A program made the translations under genes and the position numbers. The notes below the pieces were generated by a model. That model worked only from the letters and a program-made list of their open reading frames with translations, was not told where the DNA came from and ran no database searches. Of a stretch of DNA of 44,662 nucleotides, positions 1 to 8,400 are shown piece by piece (the stretch's first letter is position 1; each line of letters starts with the position of its first letter). Origin of the DNA: a virus. The DNA lies in the IMG/VR virus record IMGVR_UViG_3300044700_000257, positions 1-44,662 of that record; one strand, written 5' to 3'.

Positions 1-6
1 TTCTAT

Positions 7-13
7 ATAAATA
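7..13 (-). promoter_or_regulatory. TATTTAT element, minus strand
   Basis: TATTTAT on the minus strand lies immediately after the stop of the SOD fusion gene. By analogy with the other copies it should serve a minus-strand gene beyond the left edge of the window. Confidence 0.35.
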
Positions 14-1552
14 TCAATCTACTGTGTAAATTAAATTGTTTTCAGGAAAAACAAAAGTTCCATTAACAATTTTAGAATCACTATTTTTAAAAACTAAAAT
101 CTGTCCTTTACTGTTCGCAAAAATTAATAAGTCGGTATTATATTTCTTAACATTACCCGAACCAAAAATACTAACAAGTCCATTGATATTTTTTGTGTAA
201 GTAAATGGTTTGATTTGTGCGGTATTCTTCACACCATCAATATTAATTTCACAATCAATACCACCAATCATATCTTCACGACTACCTAATTGACCTACCT
301 TAGTAACATTTTTCTCACCAAACATTGGTTTTAATTTTTTAACAACTAAATCTTCACGAGCATCACCCCACTTATTAGTTTGATTTAAGATTGACATTAA
401 ATTTAAAAATGTTGAAGATTCAGTATTGAATATTCTTTCTTTGAATTTATCAATGATACTAACAAATTTGTCGGTTGCACTATTTTGTTCTGTTTTTGAT
501 TTACCTATTAAATAAATTGGGTCAACACCTTTCTTTTTTAAGACGGTATTGATATCGTTTAATAACACACAGAAACAACTATAGTTAGTGTTTAATTTAT
601 TGATAACAGACCTACCTTGGGTTTCTAAGTCATAAATACCCGACATTTCACCTTCACCATATTCATTAACACCATAGTAGTTATCCGGAAACACTTCTTT
701 AAGAATTCTATCTATTGATTGTTTGTATATGTATTTTACAGTGGGGTTTGAATTAAATACTTTTCTAATTTCCTCAGTGATTGACGGACTACATTTTTCT
801 GATTTTTGTTCCATAATTAATTGATTAATTCTTACACTCTCAGTTAACGTTTTATTCGTTTTCATTGAGTAAAGTTGGTTAACAAATTCCCAATTTACAC
901 ACTTCCAAAAATTTTTAATATACTCGTCTCTTTTGTTACGGTATTTTAAATAATAGGCGTGTTCCCATAAATCAAGGCCTAATAAAGGATAACCCCCATT
1001 CTTAATGATGTTCATTAATGGATTATCTTGATTTGGTGTTGTTACAATTTTTAATGTTTTATTACTTGATAAAACTAACCAAACCCATCCTGAACCAAAC
1101 CCATCTTTTGCAACTTCCTCAAATTTTGTTTTAAAATTTGCAAAAGTTTTAAATTGTGATATAATTTTTTTGTAAACTTCACCTGATGGTTTTTGTGTGG
1201 TAGGTGTTAACATTTTCCAAAATAATGCGTGGTTAAAAGCACCACCGGCATTGTTTCTAATTGTTTTATTGTACTTACTAATATTTTTAATAATATCTTC
1301 AAGTTCCAAGTCACCGTATTTTCCTTTTGACAATGCGTTATTTAACTTCTCAACGTAACCTTTATAATGTTTATTATAATGGTAGGACATTGTTTCCGCA
1401 TCAATAAATTGTTTTAAGGCAGTATACGAGTATGGTAATTTTTCAATTCCAATTTTTTTCATTTCAGTTAAGAACAATTCTTTGTTTTTCTTAACTTCAA
1501 TTTCATTTAGTTGTTTATTTATTCTTTCAACTTTTTCTTCGATTGCATTCAT
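14..1552 (-). CDS. Mn-type superoxide dismutase fused to a PD-(D/E)XK nuclease-like domain
   Basis: The protein has 512 residues when started at the ATG at 1552. The upstream in-frame ATG at 1573 overlaps a TATTTAT element, and 1552 gives the usual 19-nt spacing. Residues about 35-230 are a full Fe/Mn superoxide dismutase: YHYNKHY carries the first His (58), FNHALFW the second (108), and DLWEHAYY the Asp (194) and third His (198). AGGAFNH and NQDNPLM (Gln175) match the Mn type rather than the Fe type. This domain should convert superoxide to oxygen and hydrogen peroxide. Residues about 236-249 (LTESVRINQLIMEQ) form a linker. After an unrecognised middle region, residues about 393-490 look like a PD-(D/E)XK nuclease: Glu in AREDLVVKKL, Asp433 in GGIDCEI, then QIK (446-448), the QxK variant seen in Mrr-type enzymes. 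The SOD call is firm; the nuclease call is inference from the motif and the alternating hydrophobic strands. It lies 20 nt after the helicase gene on the same strand. Confidence 0.85.
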   Translation of the reverse strand: MNAIEEKVERINKQLNEIEVKKNKELFLTEMKKIGIEKLPYSYTALKQFIDAETMSYHYNKHYKGYVEKLNNALSKGKYGDLELEDIIKNISKYNKTIRNNAGGAFNHALFWKMLTPTTQKPSGEVYKKIISQFKTFANFKTKFEEVAKDGFGSGWVWLVLSSNKTLKIVTTPNQDNPLMNIIKNGGYPLLGLDLWEHAYYLKYRNKRDEYIKNFWKCVNWEFVNQLYSMKTNKTLTESVRINQLIMEQKSEKCSPSITEEIRKVFNSNPTVKYIYKQSIDRILKEVFPDNYYGVNEYGEGEMSGIYDLETQGRSVINKLNTNYSCFCVLLNDINTVLKKKGVDPIYLIGKSKTEQNSATDKFVSIIDKFKERIFNTESSTFLNLMSILNQTNKWGDAREDLVVKKLKPMFGEKNVTKVGQLGSREDMIGGIDCEINIDGVKNTAQIKPFTYTKNINGLVSIFGSGNVKKYNTDLLIFANSKGQILVFKNSDSKIVNGTFVFPENNLIYTVD

Positions 1553-1571
1553 ATCGCTTATTTTATATAAC

Positions 1572-1578
1572 ATAAATA
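1572..1578 (-). promoter_or_regulatory. TATTTAT element before the SOD fusion gene
   Basis: TATTTAT on the minus strand, 19 nt before the ATG at 1552 and inside the short gap after the helicase gene. It overlaps the alternative ATG at 1573, which is one reason to prefer 1552 as the start. It implies that the SOD fusion can be transcribed separately from the helicase. Confidence 0.45.
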
Positions 1579-1593
1579 AGCGGAAGGGTTGAA

Positions 1594-3351
1594 TTATCTC
1601 CTTTGATTTATGAGATTCATCATTTGTTCTACAATGTCACCTTTTTCAATATTATCCCCCATTACCGTCTCAAAGATATTTTTCTTGTTTGTTAACATAT
1701 CGTAAATTATCCCCTCAATAGTGTTTTCAAATATCGGGTAATAAACGGATACATTAGATTTTTGTCCGTATCTATATGCTCGGTCTTCAGCTTGTGAATG
1801 GTCTGAAGGGACGAATGATAAGTCATTCATAATACAAGCCTCACCAGCGGTGAGAGTAATTCCAACACCCGCAGCTTTCAAGTTTCCGACAAACACTTTT
1901 ATTTTATCGTTTTCTTGGAATTGGTCTACGGAGTATTGTCTTTGTGGTTTAGTACAAGAACCATCTAAGTAAACCGACTGTTTACCAAAATGTTCGTGTA
2001 TTTTTCTCAAAGTATCTGTAAAGTTAGTAAAAATAATAACTTTTTTACCTTGTTCTATAATATTTTCGGCTAGTTCTATTGTTTGTTTTATTTTCTCTTC
2101 CGCAATTATCTGTCTAACTTTCATTAACCTACTAAACTGTATTGTTAATGATTTAGACTCTTCTTTTTTATTTTCATACCAATTATAGTATTCCCCAACT
2201 TCAGTTTCGTATTCTTTAGATTTTAATCTAAGATAAACGGGGGTTATGATTTTATCAGGTAAATCTAACACATCCTCCTTCAATCTTCTCAACACCTGTC
2301 TTGACGTGCGGTCTCTTAGTTCTTCTAAATTAGACGCCCCTGACACATTCCAAATTTTTCGTTTTCCCGCATTAAATTGGTAACCTTGACAGTACCTAAT
2401 AGCATAAGCCATCCAATTTTGTGCCACGGGACTTTCGATTATATTTAATAGATTGAAATAGTTCATCGGTCTTGAGGTCATAGGCGTTCCTGTTAATAAC
2501 CAAACTCTATTGATGTCTTTCGCAAAACTATTAATTAATTTTGTTCTCTGTGCCTGGGCGTTTTGTATATAGTGAGCCTCATCAATGATAACTAAATCAA
2601 AATTACTTTGTGTAATTAATGAATTTTGTTTATCTTTGAGGTCGTAAAAGTTCTTAATTATATCGTAATTGATAATCACAAAATCATGTTCCGTTGAAAA
2701 GTTCTTACCTTCACTAATGTAAACGGGTCTGTCAGAATAATTTTCAATCTCTCTTTGCCAATTAATTTTTAAAGTTGCGGGACAGATAATCAATATCTTT
2801 TTTGCATCTGTTTCTAACGCCGCAATAATTGTTGAAGTTGTTTTACCTAACCCCATATCATCCGCTAATATGTATCGTTTAGAACCCGCTAATGATTCTA
2901 TTGCAAGTTTTTGATGTTCTAATGGGGGACGGTGAGAATACTTCGTGTAATCAACATTAATGTCTTCAGTTCTATGGGTTTTTAATAACGCACCTTTTGG
3001 TAACCACAAATCACGAATAGTTTCAGTTTCAAAAAACTTACCCCAAACATGATATGATTTATCTTTCTCAACCAATAATTTCTCTACCCACATTTCTTTT
3101 GGGATTTCAGTGAATAAATTATCGTTAGCGATTTTTTTTGCAAAGTAAGGGTCTAATTCAACCCATTTCTTAGCGACTTTTGGTTGTGTTTCAGAATAGT
3201 TAATTACGTAATCCGATTGTGACCTTGTAGGGTAAAAGTTTTTATTCTTTTCCTTTTGATTTTTTAACTTAATTATATAGTTGTTAGCCCCTGAGTAAGA
3301 CTCAAGTAACTTAATGGCTTTCTGTTCTATAGTAATGATTTTATCTTCCAA
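1594..3351 (-). CDS. SNF2-family DNA helicase/translocase
   Basis: The 585-residue protein is a superfamily 2 ATPase of the SNF2 class, which moves along double-stranded DNA and remodels forks or protein-DNA complexes. Visible motifs in order are the Q-like RPPLEHQ, Walker A DDMGLGKTT (164-172), motif Ia ICPATLKINW, Walker B IIDEAH, motif III LLTGTP, motif V region GVGITLTAG and motif VI QAEDRAYRYGQ. The RxGQ ending and the single compact C-terminal lobe resemble SMARCAL1/RapA-type enzymes. The first 140 residues are unrecognised. Translation appears to begin at TTG (3349-3351): the nearest ATG (3354-3356) is out of frame and meets a stop quickly. A minus-strand TATTTAT lies 23 nt upstream. 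It may do the job of T4 UvsW (fork reversal, recombination-dependent replication), but this is inference from family and phage type. It is the first gene of a two-gene minus-strand unit with the SOD-nuclease fusion. Confidence 0.9.
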   Translation of the reverse strand: MEDKIITIEQKAIKLLESYSGANNYIIKLKNQKEKNKNFYPTRSQSDYVINYSETQPKVAKKWVELDPYFAKKIANDNLFTEIPKEMWVEKLLVEKDKSYHVWGKFFETETIRDLWLPKGALLKTHRTEDINVDYTKYSHRPPLEHQKLAIESLAGSKRYILADDMGLGKTTSTIIAALETDAKKILIICPATLKINWQREIENYSDRPVYISEGKNFSTEHDFVIINYDIIKNFYDLKDKQNSLITQSNFDLVIIDEAHYIQNAQAQRTKLINSFAKDINRVWLLTGTPMTSRPMNYFNLLNIIESPVAQNWMAYAIRYCQGYQFNAGKRKIWNVSGASNLEELRDRTSRQVLRRLKEDVLDLPDKIITPVYLRLKSKEYETEVGEYYNWYENKKEESKSLTIQFSRLMKVRQIIAEEKIKQTIELAENIIEQGKKVIIFTNFTDTLRKIHEHFGKQSVYLDGSCTKPQRQYSVDQFQENDKIKVFVGNLKAAGVGITLTAGEACIMNDLSFVPSDHSQAEDRAYRYGQKSNVSVYYPIFENTIEGIIYDMLTNKKNIFETVMGDNIEKGDIVEQMMNLINQRR

Positions 3352-3374
3352 AACATTCTCTTTGTTATAAAATA

Positions 3375-3381
3375 ATAAATA
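3375..3381 (-). promoter_or_regulatory. TATTTAT element before the SNF2 helicase gene
   Basis: TATTTAT on the minus strand, 23 nt before the TTG start of the helicase. A separate plus-strand copy lies only 6 nt away, so this short divergent region carries one element per direction. Confidence 0.5.
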
Positions 3382-3387
3382 TTATGA

Positions 3388-3394
3388 TATTTAT
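3388..3394 (+). promoter_or_regulatory. TATTTAT element before the neck candidate gene
   Basis: TATTTAT on the plus strand, 4 nt before the ATG at 3399. If transcription starts a few bases after the element, as for T4 late promoters, the transcript would be leaderless or nearly so. Confidence 0.45.
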
Positions 3395-3398
3395 CAAT

Positions 3399-3914
3399 AT
3401 GTCAAACAATAGAGTTCCAATAAATCGTTTAGGTAAATTCTTCGGTGGTGAAGATTATAACCTTGATTTGAATATGGGTGAGGAGTGGTTACATGGTGAT
3501 ATGAACTTCACACTTGTATTATATCGTATTGACCGTATTAAAACTAAAACAGATGATGTTTATGGTGAGACGGTTAGTGATGGTATTAAATTCTTAGCAC
3601 CTGTTGAGTTTAAAGGTTACGTTCAAGTATTAGCACCTGAGAATAAAATGATAGGTAATTCTAAAATAGAACAATTTGAGCCGGGTAATATTAAAGTTGG
3701 TGTTTACCAAAAACATTTAGATGAATTGGGTGTCGATATTAATTTTGGTGATTATCTTGCGTATTACGAAACTGAAGATGTTATAAGATATTATACGGTG
3801 AATAATGACGGTAGGATAGTTTCTGATAACAAACATACTTATGGTGGTTATAAACCATTCTATCGTAGTATTGGAGCATCACCTGTTACTAACAATGAAT
3901 TTAGAGGTTTATGA
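3399..3914 (+). CDS. Putative neck / head-closure structural protein (gp14-like position)
   Basis: A protein of 171 residues from the ATG at 3399. The in-frame ATG at 3384 lies upstream of and overlaps the TATTTAT element region, so it is less likely. The protein is mixed alpha/beta with no membrane segment. The central block containing VLYRIDRIKTKTDDVYGE, followed by FLAPVEFKGYVQV, resembles the fold pattern of neck or head-completion proteins of T4-like phages as I remember them, but I cannot align it. Position supports a virion role: it comes first in a plus-strand run leading to a tail-terminator candidate and the tail sheath, as gene 14 does in T4 (14-15-18-19). Its stop overlaps the start of the next gene as ATGA. 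The exact identity is uncertain; the call rests mainly on gene order. Confidence 0.45.
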   Translation: MSNNRVPINRLGKFFGGEDYNLDLNMGEEWLHGDMNFTLVLYRIDRIKTKTDDVYGETVSDGIKFLAPVEFKGYVQVLAPENKMIGNSKIEQFEPGNIKVGVYQKHLDELGVDINFGDYLAYYETEDVIRYYTVNNDGRIVSDNKHTYGGYKPFYRSIGASPVTNNEFRGL

Positions 3915-4084
3915 AAATAATAATAACTGAAAGACAATTAACCCTTATTGAACGTATTATAAAAAACAAAGTTTTTTGTGATGGGGACGGTTGTGATTGG
4001 AGTTGGGATTGGAAAAAAGAAAAGGGTAAAAAAGACCAATACGTTTGTCATAAATGCGGTCACGATAACACACCAAAAAAATAA
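3911..4084 (+). CDS. Small zinc-ribbon protein
   Basis: A 57-residue protein whose ATG overlaps the stop of the preceding gene (ATGA), which implies translational coupling. It begins MKIIITERQLTLIERIIKNK, a basic helical segment, and then carries two Cys pairs, CDGDGC (residues 23-28) and CHKCGHDN (46-53), separated by a Trp-rich stretch. This is a four-cysteine zinc-ribbon pattern. The last residues are TPKK. Similar short YVCHKCGHDNTP tails occur in many phage proteins I know from marine metagenomes, but their role is not established. It lies between two putative neck/tail-connector genes, so it may be a minor virion or assembly protein. The N-terminal helix with I/L-x-E could be a prohead-targeting signal (inference). 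Confidence 0.75.
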   Translation: MKIIITERQLTLIERIIKNKVFCDGDGCDWSWDWKKEKGKKDQYVCHKCGHDNTPKK

Positions 4085-4088
4085 TATA

Positions 4089-5132
4089 ATGGGGTTACCG
4101 AAAAAAAATAATATTAAAAAACATATTCCATTAACGGAAGAAAAAACTTTATTACCAAGAAGGTATGAGTTATTGGATAAAATTAATAGGGACGGTACTT
4201 ACCTTCCTAAATCATTATTACATGCCGATTTAGATAAAGGTTTTTTAGATTTTGTTAAAAATGACTTGAAAACGGTTATTGAAGGTAAGACCATTCCTAT
4301 GGTCGATATTTTAATCACAACACAAAATTGGTCTCAGTTTGTTGAAACTTGGGACATTCAGAATTTAGACAAAAACGTAGAACCCCCATTTATAACTGTT
4401 GTTAGAATTCCTGAAGTTAAATATGGAACTAACCCATCAACCGTATATAATATACCTAATAGACGACAATATTTCTACGCTCAAGTTCCAACTTGGGACG
4501 GACAAAGAAATGGTACGGATATTTACAAAATACCTCAACCTGTTCCTGTCGATATACAATATCAAGTTAAGATTGTGTGTAACAGAATGAGGGAACTGAA
4601 TAAATTCAATCAAATTATTTTAGAAAAATTTGCATCGAGACAAGCCTACGCTAATATCAAAGGACATTACATTCCAATTCTAAATATGGGTATTGCCGAT
4701 GAGTCCGTTAATGATTTAGAAAAACGAAGATACTACGTTCAAAGTTATGACTTCACAATGTTAGGATTCTTAATAGATGAGGACGAATTTGAAGTTTCTC
4801 CAGCAATAAATCGTTTATTACAAGTTTATGAGGTTGACACTAATAAATCAAGAAAACAAAATAAACCTGACACAAATCCTAACAGTACTGAATTAAGTGC
4901 ATTGTTTGTTGCGGGTAATAATACCATAACCCAATTATTTGAATACAATGTTAATTTAAACTTAGGTGATATGGTTAACGTAACAACTTTTGAGGTGTAC
5001 ATTAATAACCAATATTACGGTAATGACGTTAGTGAAATTCAAATTAACTATGGTGATATCTTGAGATTAGTTGTAACAAAAACTGATAATACAATTGACG
5101 CGACTATTAAATTTAACAACGAGTTACTTTAA
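4089..5132 (+). CDS. Putative tail terminator / sheath stabiliser (gp15-like position)
   Basis: A protein of 347 residues started at the ATG at 4089 (MGLPKKNNIK), 4 nt after the zinc-ribbon gene. The open frame runs further upstream to 3978, but that part overlaps the zinc-ribbon gene in another frame and is low-quality sequence. The central region has a conserved-looking alpha/beta core (PPFITVVRIPEV, VDIQYQVKIVCNRMRELN, FASRQAYANIKGHYIPI, RRYYVQSYDFTMLGFLIDE), the kind of pattern found in tail-completion proteins that cap the tube and bind the last sheath ring. The C-terminal 80 residues look like a separate beta domain. Its place just before the sheath gene fits T4 gene 15. Family assignment is inference from order and pattern. 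Confidence 0.5.
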   Translation: MGLPKKNNIKKHIPLTEEKTLLPRRYELLDKINRDGTYLPKSLLHADLDKGFLDFVKNDLKTVIEGKTIPMVDILITTQNWSQFVETWDIQNLDKNVEPPFITVVRIPEVKYGTNPSTVYNIPNRRQYFYAQVPTWDGQRNGTDIYKIPQPVPVDIQYQVKIVCNRMRELNKFNQIILEKFASRQAYANIKGHYIPILNMGIADESVNDLEKRRYYVQSYDFTMLGFLIDEDEFEVSPAINRLLQVYEVDTNKSRKQNKPDTNPNSTELSALFVAGNNTITQLFEYNVNLNLGDMVNVTTFEVYINNQYYGNDVSEIQINYGDILRLVVTKTDNTIDATIKFNNELL

Positions 5133-5293
5133 TTTTCACCGTAAATATCCTTTTTATCTTTACACTTTTCAACAATTAATTTCTCTAAAAATCGGTATAT
5201 TTTTATACCTCTTTTATCACAATAGTTTTTCAAAATTTCGTGAACCTCCTCACTAATTTTTAAATTTTTTACTTTTTTATTATCTTCAGACAT
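5129..5293 (-). CDS. Tiny ribbon-helix-helix protein, antisense to the structural run
   Basis: A 54-residue protein on the minus strand beginning MSEDNKKVKNLKISEEVHEI. The stretch KNLKISEEVHEILKNYC (beta strand then helix) followed by KRGIKIYRFLEKLIVEKC (second helix) is the ribbon-helix-helix layout of Arc/CopG-type DNA-binding proteins, which bind operator DNA as dimers. Its stop codon overlaps the stop of the tail-terminator candidate by two bases (tail to tail). A minus-strand TATTTAT lies 35 nt upstream, within the region that also holds the sheath gene's element, so it could regulate the sheath promoter (inference). Confidence 0.65.
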   Translation of the reverse strand: MSEDNKKVKNLKISEEVHEILKNYCDKRGIKIYRFLEKLIVEKCKDKKDIYGEN

Positions 5294-5328
5294 AGTATAA
5301 AAAAGGAAGAAAATATTCTACCTAAAAT

Positions 5329-5335
5329 ATAAATA
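5329..5335 (-). promoter_or_regulatory. TATTTAT element before the RHH gene
   Basis: TATTTAT on the minus strand, 35 nt before the ATG of the small ribbon-helix-helix gene. It shares the divergent 123-nt region with the sheath gene's own element. Confidence 0.45.
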
Positions 5336-5372
5336 GTTCAATCAAAGTAAAGTATTTTGGTTTTTTTCTGAA

Positions 5373-5379
5373 TATTTAT
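5373..5379 (+). promoter_or_regulatory. TATTTAT element before the sheath gene
   Basis: TATTTAT on the plus strand, exactly 37 nt before the sheath ATG. The tail tube gene has the same 37-nt spacing. The leader between is A-rich with no Shine-Dalgarno sequence. Confidence 0.5.
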
Positions 5380-5416
5380 GAAATAAATAAATCTTTTTAG
5401 AAAAAAACAAAAAATA

Positions 5417-8400
5417 ATGGCAACAAACAGTAAAGTATTCGTTTCGCCAGGTGTTTATACTTCTGAAGTTGATTTGAGTTTCGTAGCTCAAAGTGTAGGG
5501 GTAACTACATTAGGTATCGTAGGTGAGACTTTGAAAGGTCCAGCTTTCGAACCTATCTTTATCCGTAACTTTGACGAATTCTCAACATTCTTTGGAGGAA
5601 CTTCACCTGAGAAATTTGTAAACACCCAAATCCCAAAATATGAGGCGGCATATATTGCAAAGTCTTATTTACAACAATCTAATCAATTGTTCGTAACAAG
5701 AATTTTAGGTCTTTCGGGTTATGATGCAGGTCCTTCTTGGTCAATTAAAACAATTGCGAATGTTGACCCAACAACAATAACACCTATGTGTGAACCGGGA
5801 GCACTTCAAACAATTGATTGTGAGTTGGTATGTAGTAATTATTTGAACTCGGCATTTACTATGACTTTCACAGGTTGTACTAATGGTGCGACAACAATAA
5901 CAATGACAAATGGAGCATCATTCCCACCTGAATTAAACGCAAAATTAAATTTACCTTTCGAACAATTTAATGGAGATGTTAGTACGTTGATAAGTCAAAT
6001 TAAAACACAAGTGTTTAATACAATGGTTACACCATCAACATCAGGTAGTTCAATCTATTATTTTGGTGCGGTTCCTAATGATTATTACACAGGTAACACA
6101 AGTAATGGTTATAGTGCAAGAACTGATGTGTTTGAAGTAACTAATCTTATTGAGGAACAAATTAATTACTCAGACAGATTAAATGATGCTTGGTATTATG
6201 CTATGTTCGATAACATTGGTGGTGGTCAATATACAGGTTCGTCTTTCTACACTTATGTGACAGGTTTAACTCAAACATCAAGTGCGTCGAACTGTGCGTC
6301 TTTCTACAATTATAGTGTTAACGGTCACGTAGCTAGTCTTGAACTTACACTTTCAGGTGGTTCAGGTTATTCAAACGGAACTGATGTTGCAACAACAACA
6401 ACAGGTAATGGTGAAGGTTTAACTCTTAACACCTTAGTTAATGGTTCAGGTGCTGTAACAGGTGGAACTATTTATTCTGCGGGTACGGGTTACCAAGTTG
6501 GTGATATTATAAACGTAGCTGGGGGTAACGGTCAAGCGGCTTTAGTAATCCTTTCAATCACATCAACAAATGGTAACATTAATTACAATACTAAACAAAT
6601 ATATGTTTATCTACCTGATAACTTATTAGTTTCACCAACACAAATTGTTTCTTCATTCAGTGCTTGTACTTCAAATGTTAAAATTGGTGGGGTAACACAA
6701 GTAAGTGGTGTAACAGAAAATGATTTCACAACTTGTTTAACTTACACATTAACTTCAGCTGATAATACAGTTACTAATGATTGGTTAGTTTGTATTACAA
6801 ATGATGACGCTTGTAATCCAGCAACAACAGGAACAACAGGTAGTATCGGCACCTCTTCAATCACAAACTGTTTCAGTGGTACTGTTGTTGGTAATTTTGT
6901 TTATTTTGACGGTGAATCATATAAAGATTATGATGATTTAGTTGTTACAACTTTACGTTCAAGAGGTCTTGCTAATTATAGTAATGATGATGGTGCGGTA
7001 TATGAAGTATCAGGTCTAACTCAAGTAAGTTTAGATATGTCAGGTGTTTATTCAGGTGTAACTAAAAACCCTTACTCGACATTCTTAATTAATGCAACAG
7101 GTAGAACAGGAACTAATTATTCATTTGAAACTTCATTGTCTAATTCTGATTCTAGATACGTTACTAAATTATTCGGTATGAGTAACTTTAGTAAAGATAG
7201 AACATCAGTTCCATTATTTGTTGAAGAGAGATATCAAGCATTATTAAATTACGCTTGGAGAAAAGGATATATCAGAGGTTTAAGTCCTGATTTAATCTCA
7301 TTACCTAACGCTAGACAAGGTAATGACCCATCATCAATTGGTTTCTACTTAGAAAAATACCAATCACCGGAATCACCTTGGGTTGTTTCTGAATTAAGAG
7401 GTAACAAAGTTTACAGTTTATTCAAGTTCATAACAATTTCTGACGGTTATGCGGCAAATATGGAAGTTAAAGTTTCAATTGCTAATATTTCATTTGGAAA
7501 TGGAACATTTGATGTTATGGTGAGAGATTATTTTGATACGGACTCAGCTCCTCAAGTTATTGAAAAATTCACTAACTGTTCGATGGACCCAAATCAAAAT
7601 AATTATATCGCAAAAAAAATCGGTACACTTGACGGTGAATACCAATTAAATTCAAAATATATTATGGTTGAAGTTAACGAGGAGGCACCAATAGATGCGT
7701 TACCTTGTGGTTTTGACGGTTATAATACAAGAACATACAATGGAGCTCGTTCACCATTCCCAATTTTCAAAACAAAATATGATTTCCCAGGTGAAGTAAT
7801 TTATAACCCACCATTCGGTTTATCTTCAGGTGCTGATGATACAATTAGAACTGCTGGTGATAATGTTAGAAGAACTTATTTAGGTATCTCAGATACTGTA
7901 GGGTATGATATTGATTTTGTTAATTACAAAGGTAAACAATTACCGTTAGATATTTGTACGGCAGTTTCAGGTAACATTTGGGATACTAAAACAAGAGGTT
8001 TCCATATGGATAACAGAGCGTCGGCTATCACAATTAATAACACATTCTACGAAAAAACGTTAGACCCACAAACTAACAAGTATGTGATGAGTGCTATTAC
8101 AAGTGCAACAACTAAATTCTACACAGGTAATGCTGAATTCAGTTCTGACCCTTCAAATGAATCTAACCCATACTACAGACTTTACGCACGTAAATTCACT
8201 ATGGTAGTTGCTGGTGGTTTTGACGGATGGGATATCTATAGAGATTCAAGAACAAACACCGATAGATTTGCATTAGGTAGAAGTGGTTACTTAAAAGGTT
8301 CTTGTCCTTCAGTTAAATACCCTACCGCAACAGGTTGGGGAGCGTTTAAACAAATCACAGTTGGAGACAATTCTCAAGATTGGGGTAATACTGACTATTA

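Noticed and set aside
3384-3398. ATG at 3384 as start of the neck candidate
   Set aside because: It would place the TATTTAT element inside the coding sequence; the ATG at 3399 lies just after it.
3978-4088. Upstream extension of the tail-terminator candidate to a start at 3978
   Set aside because: This part overlaps the zinc-ribbon gene in another frame and encodes a low-quality sequence; the ATG at 4089 follows that gene by 4 nt and starts a sensible protein.
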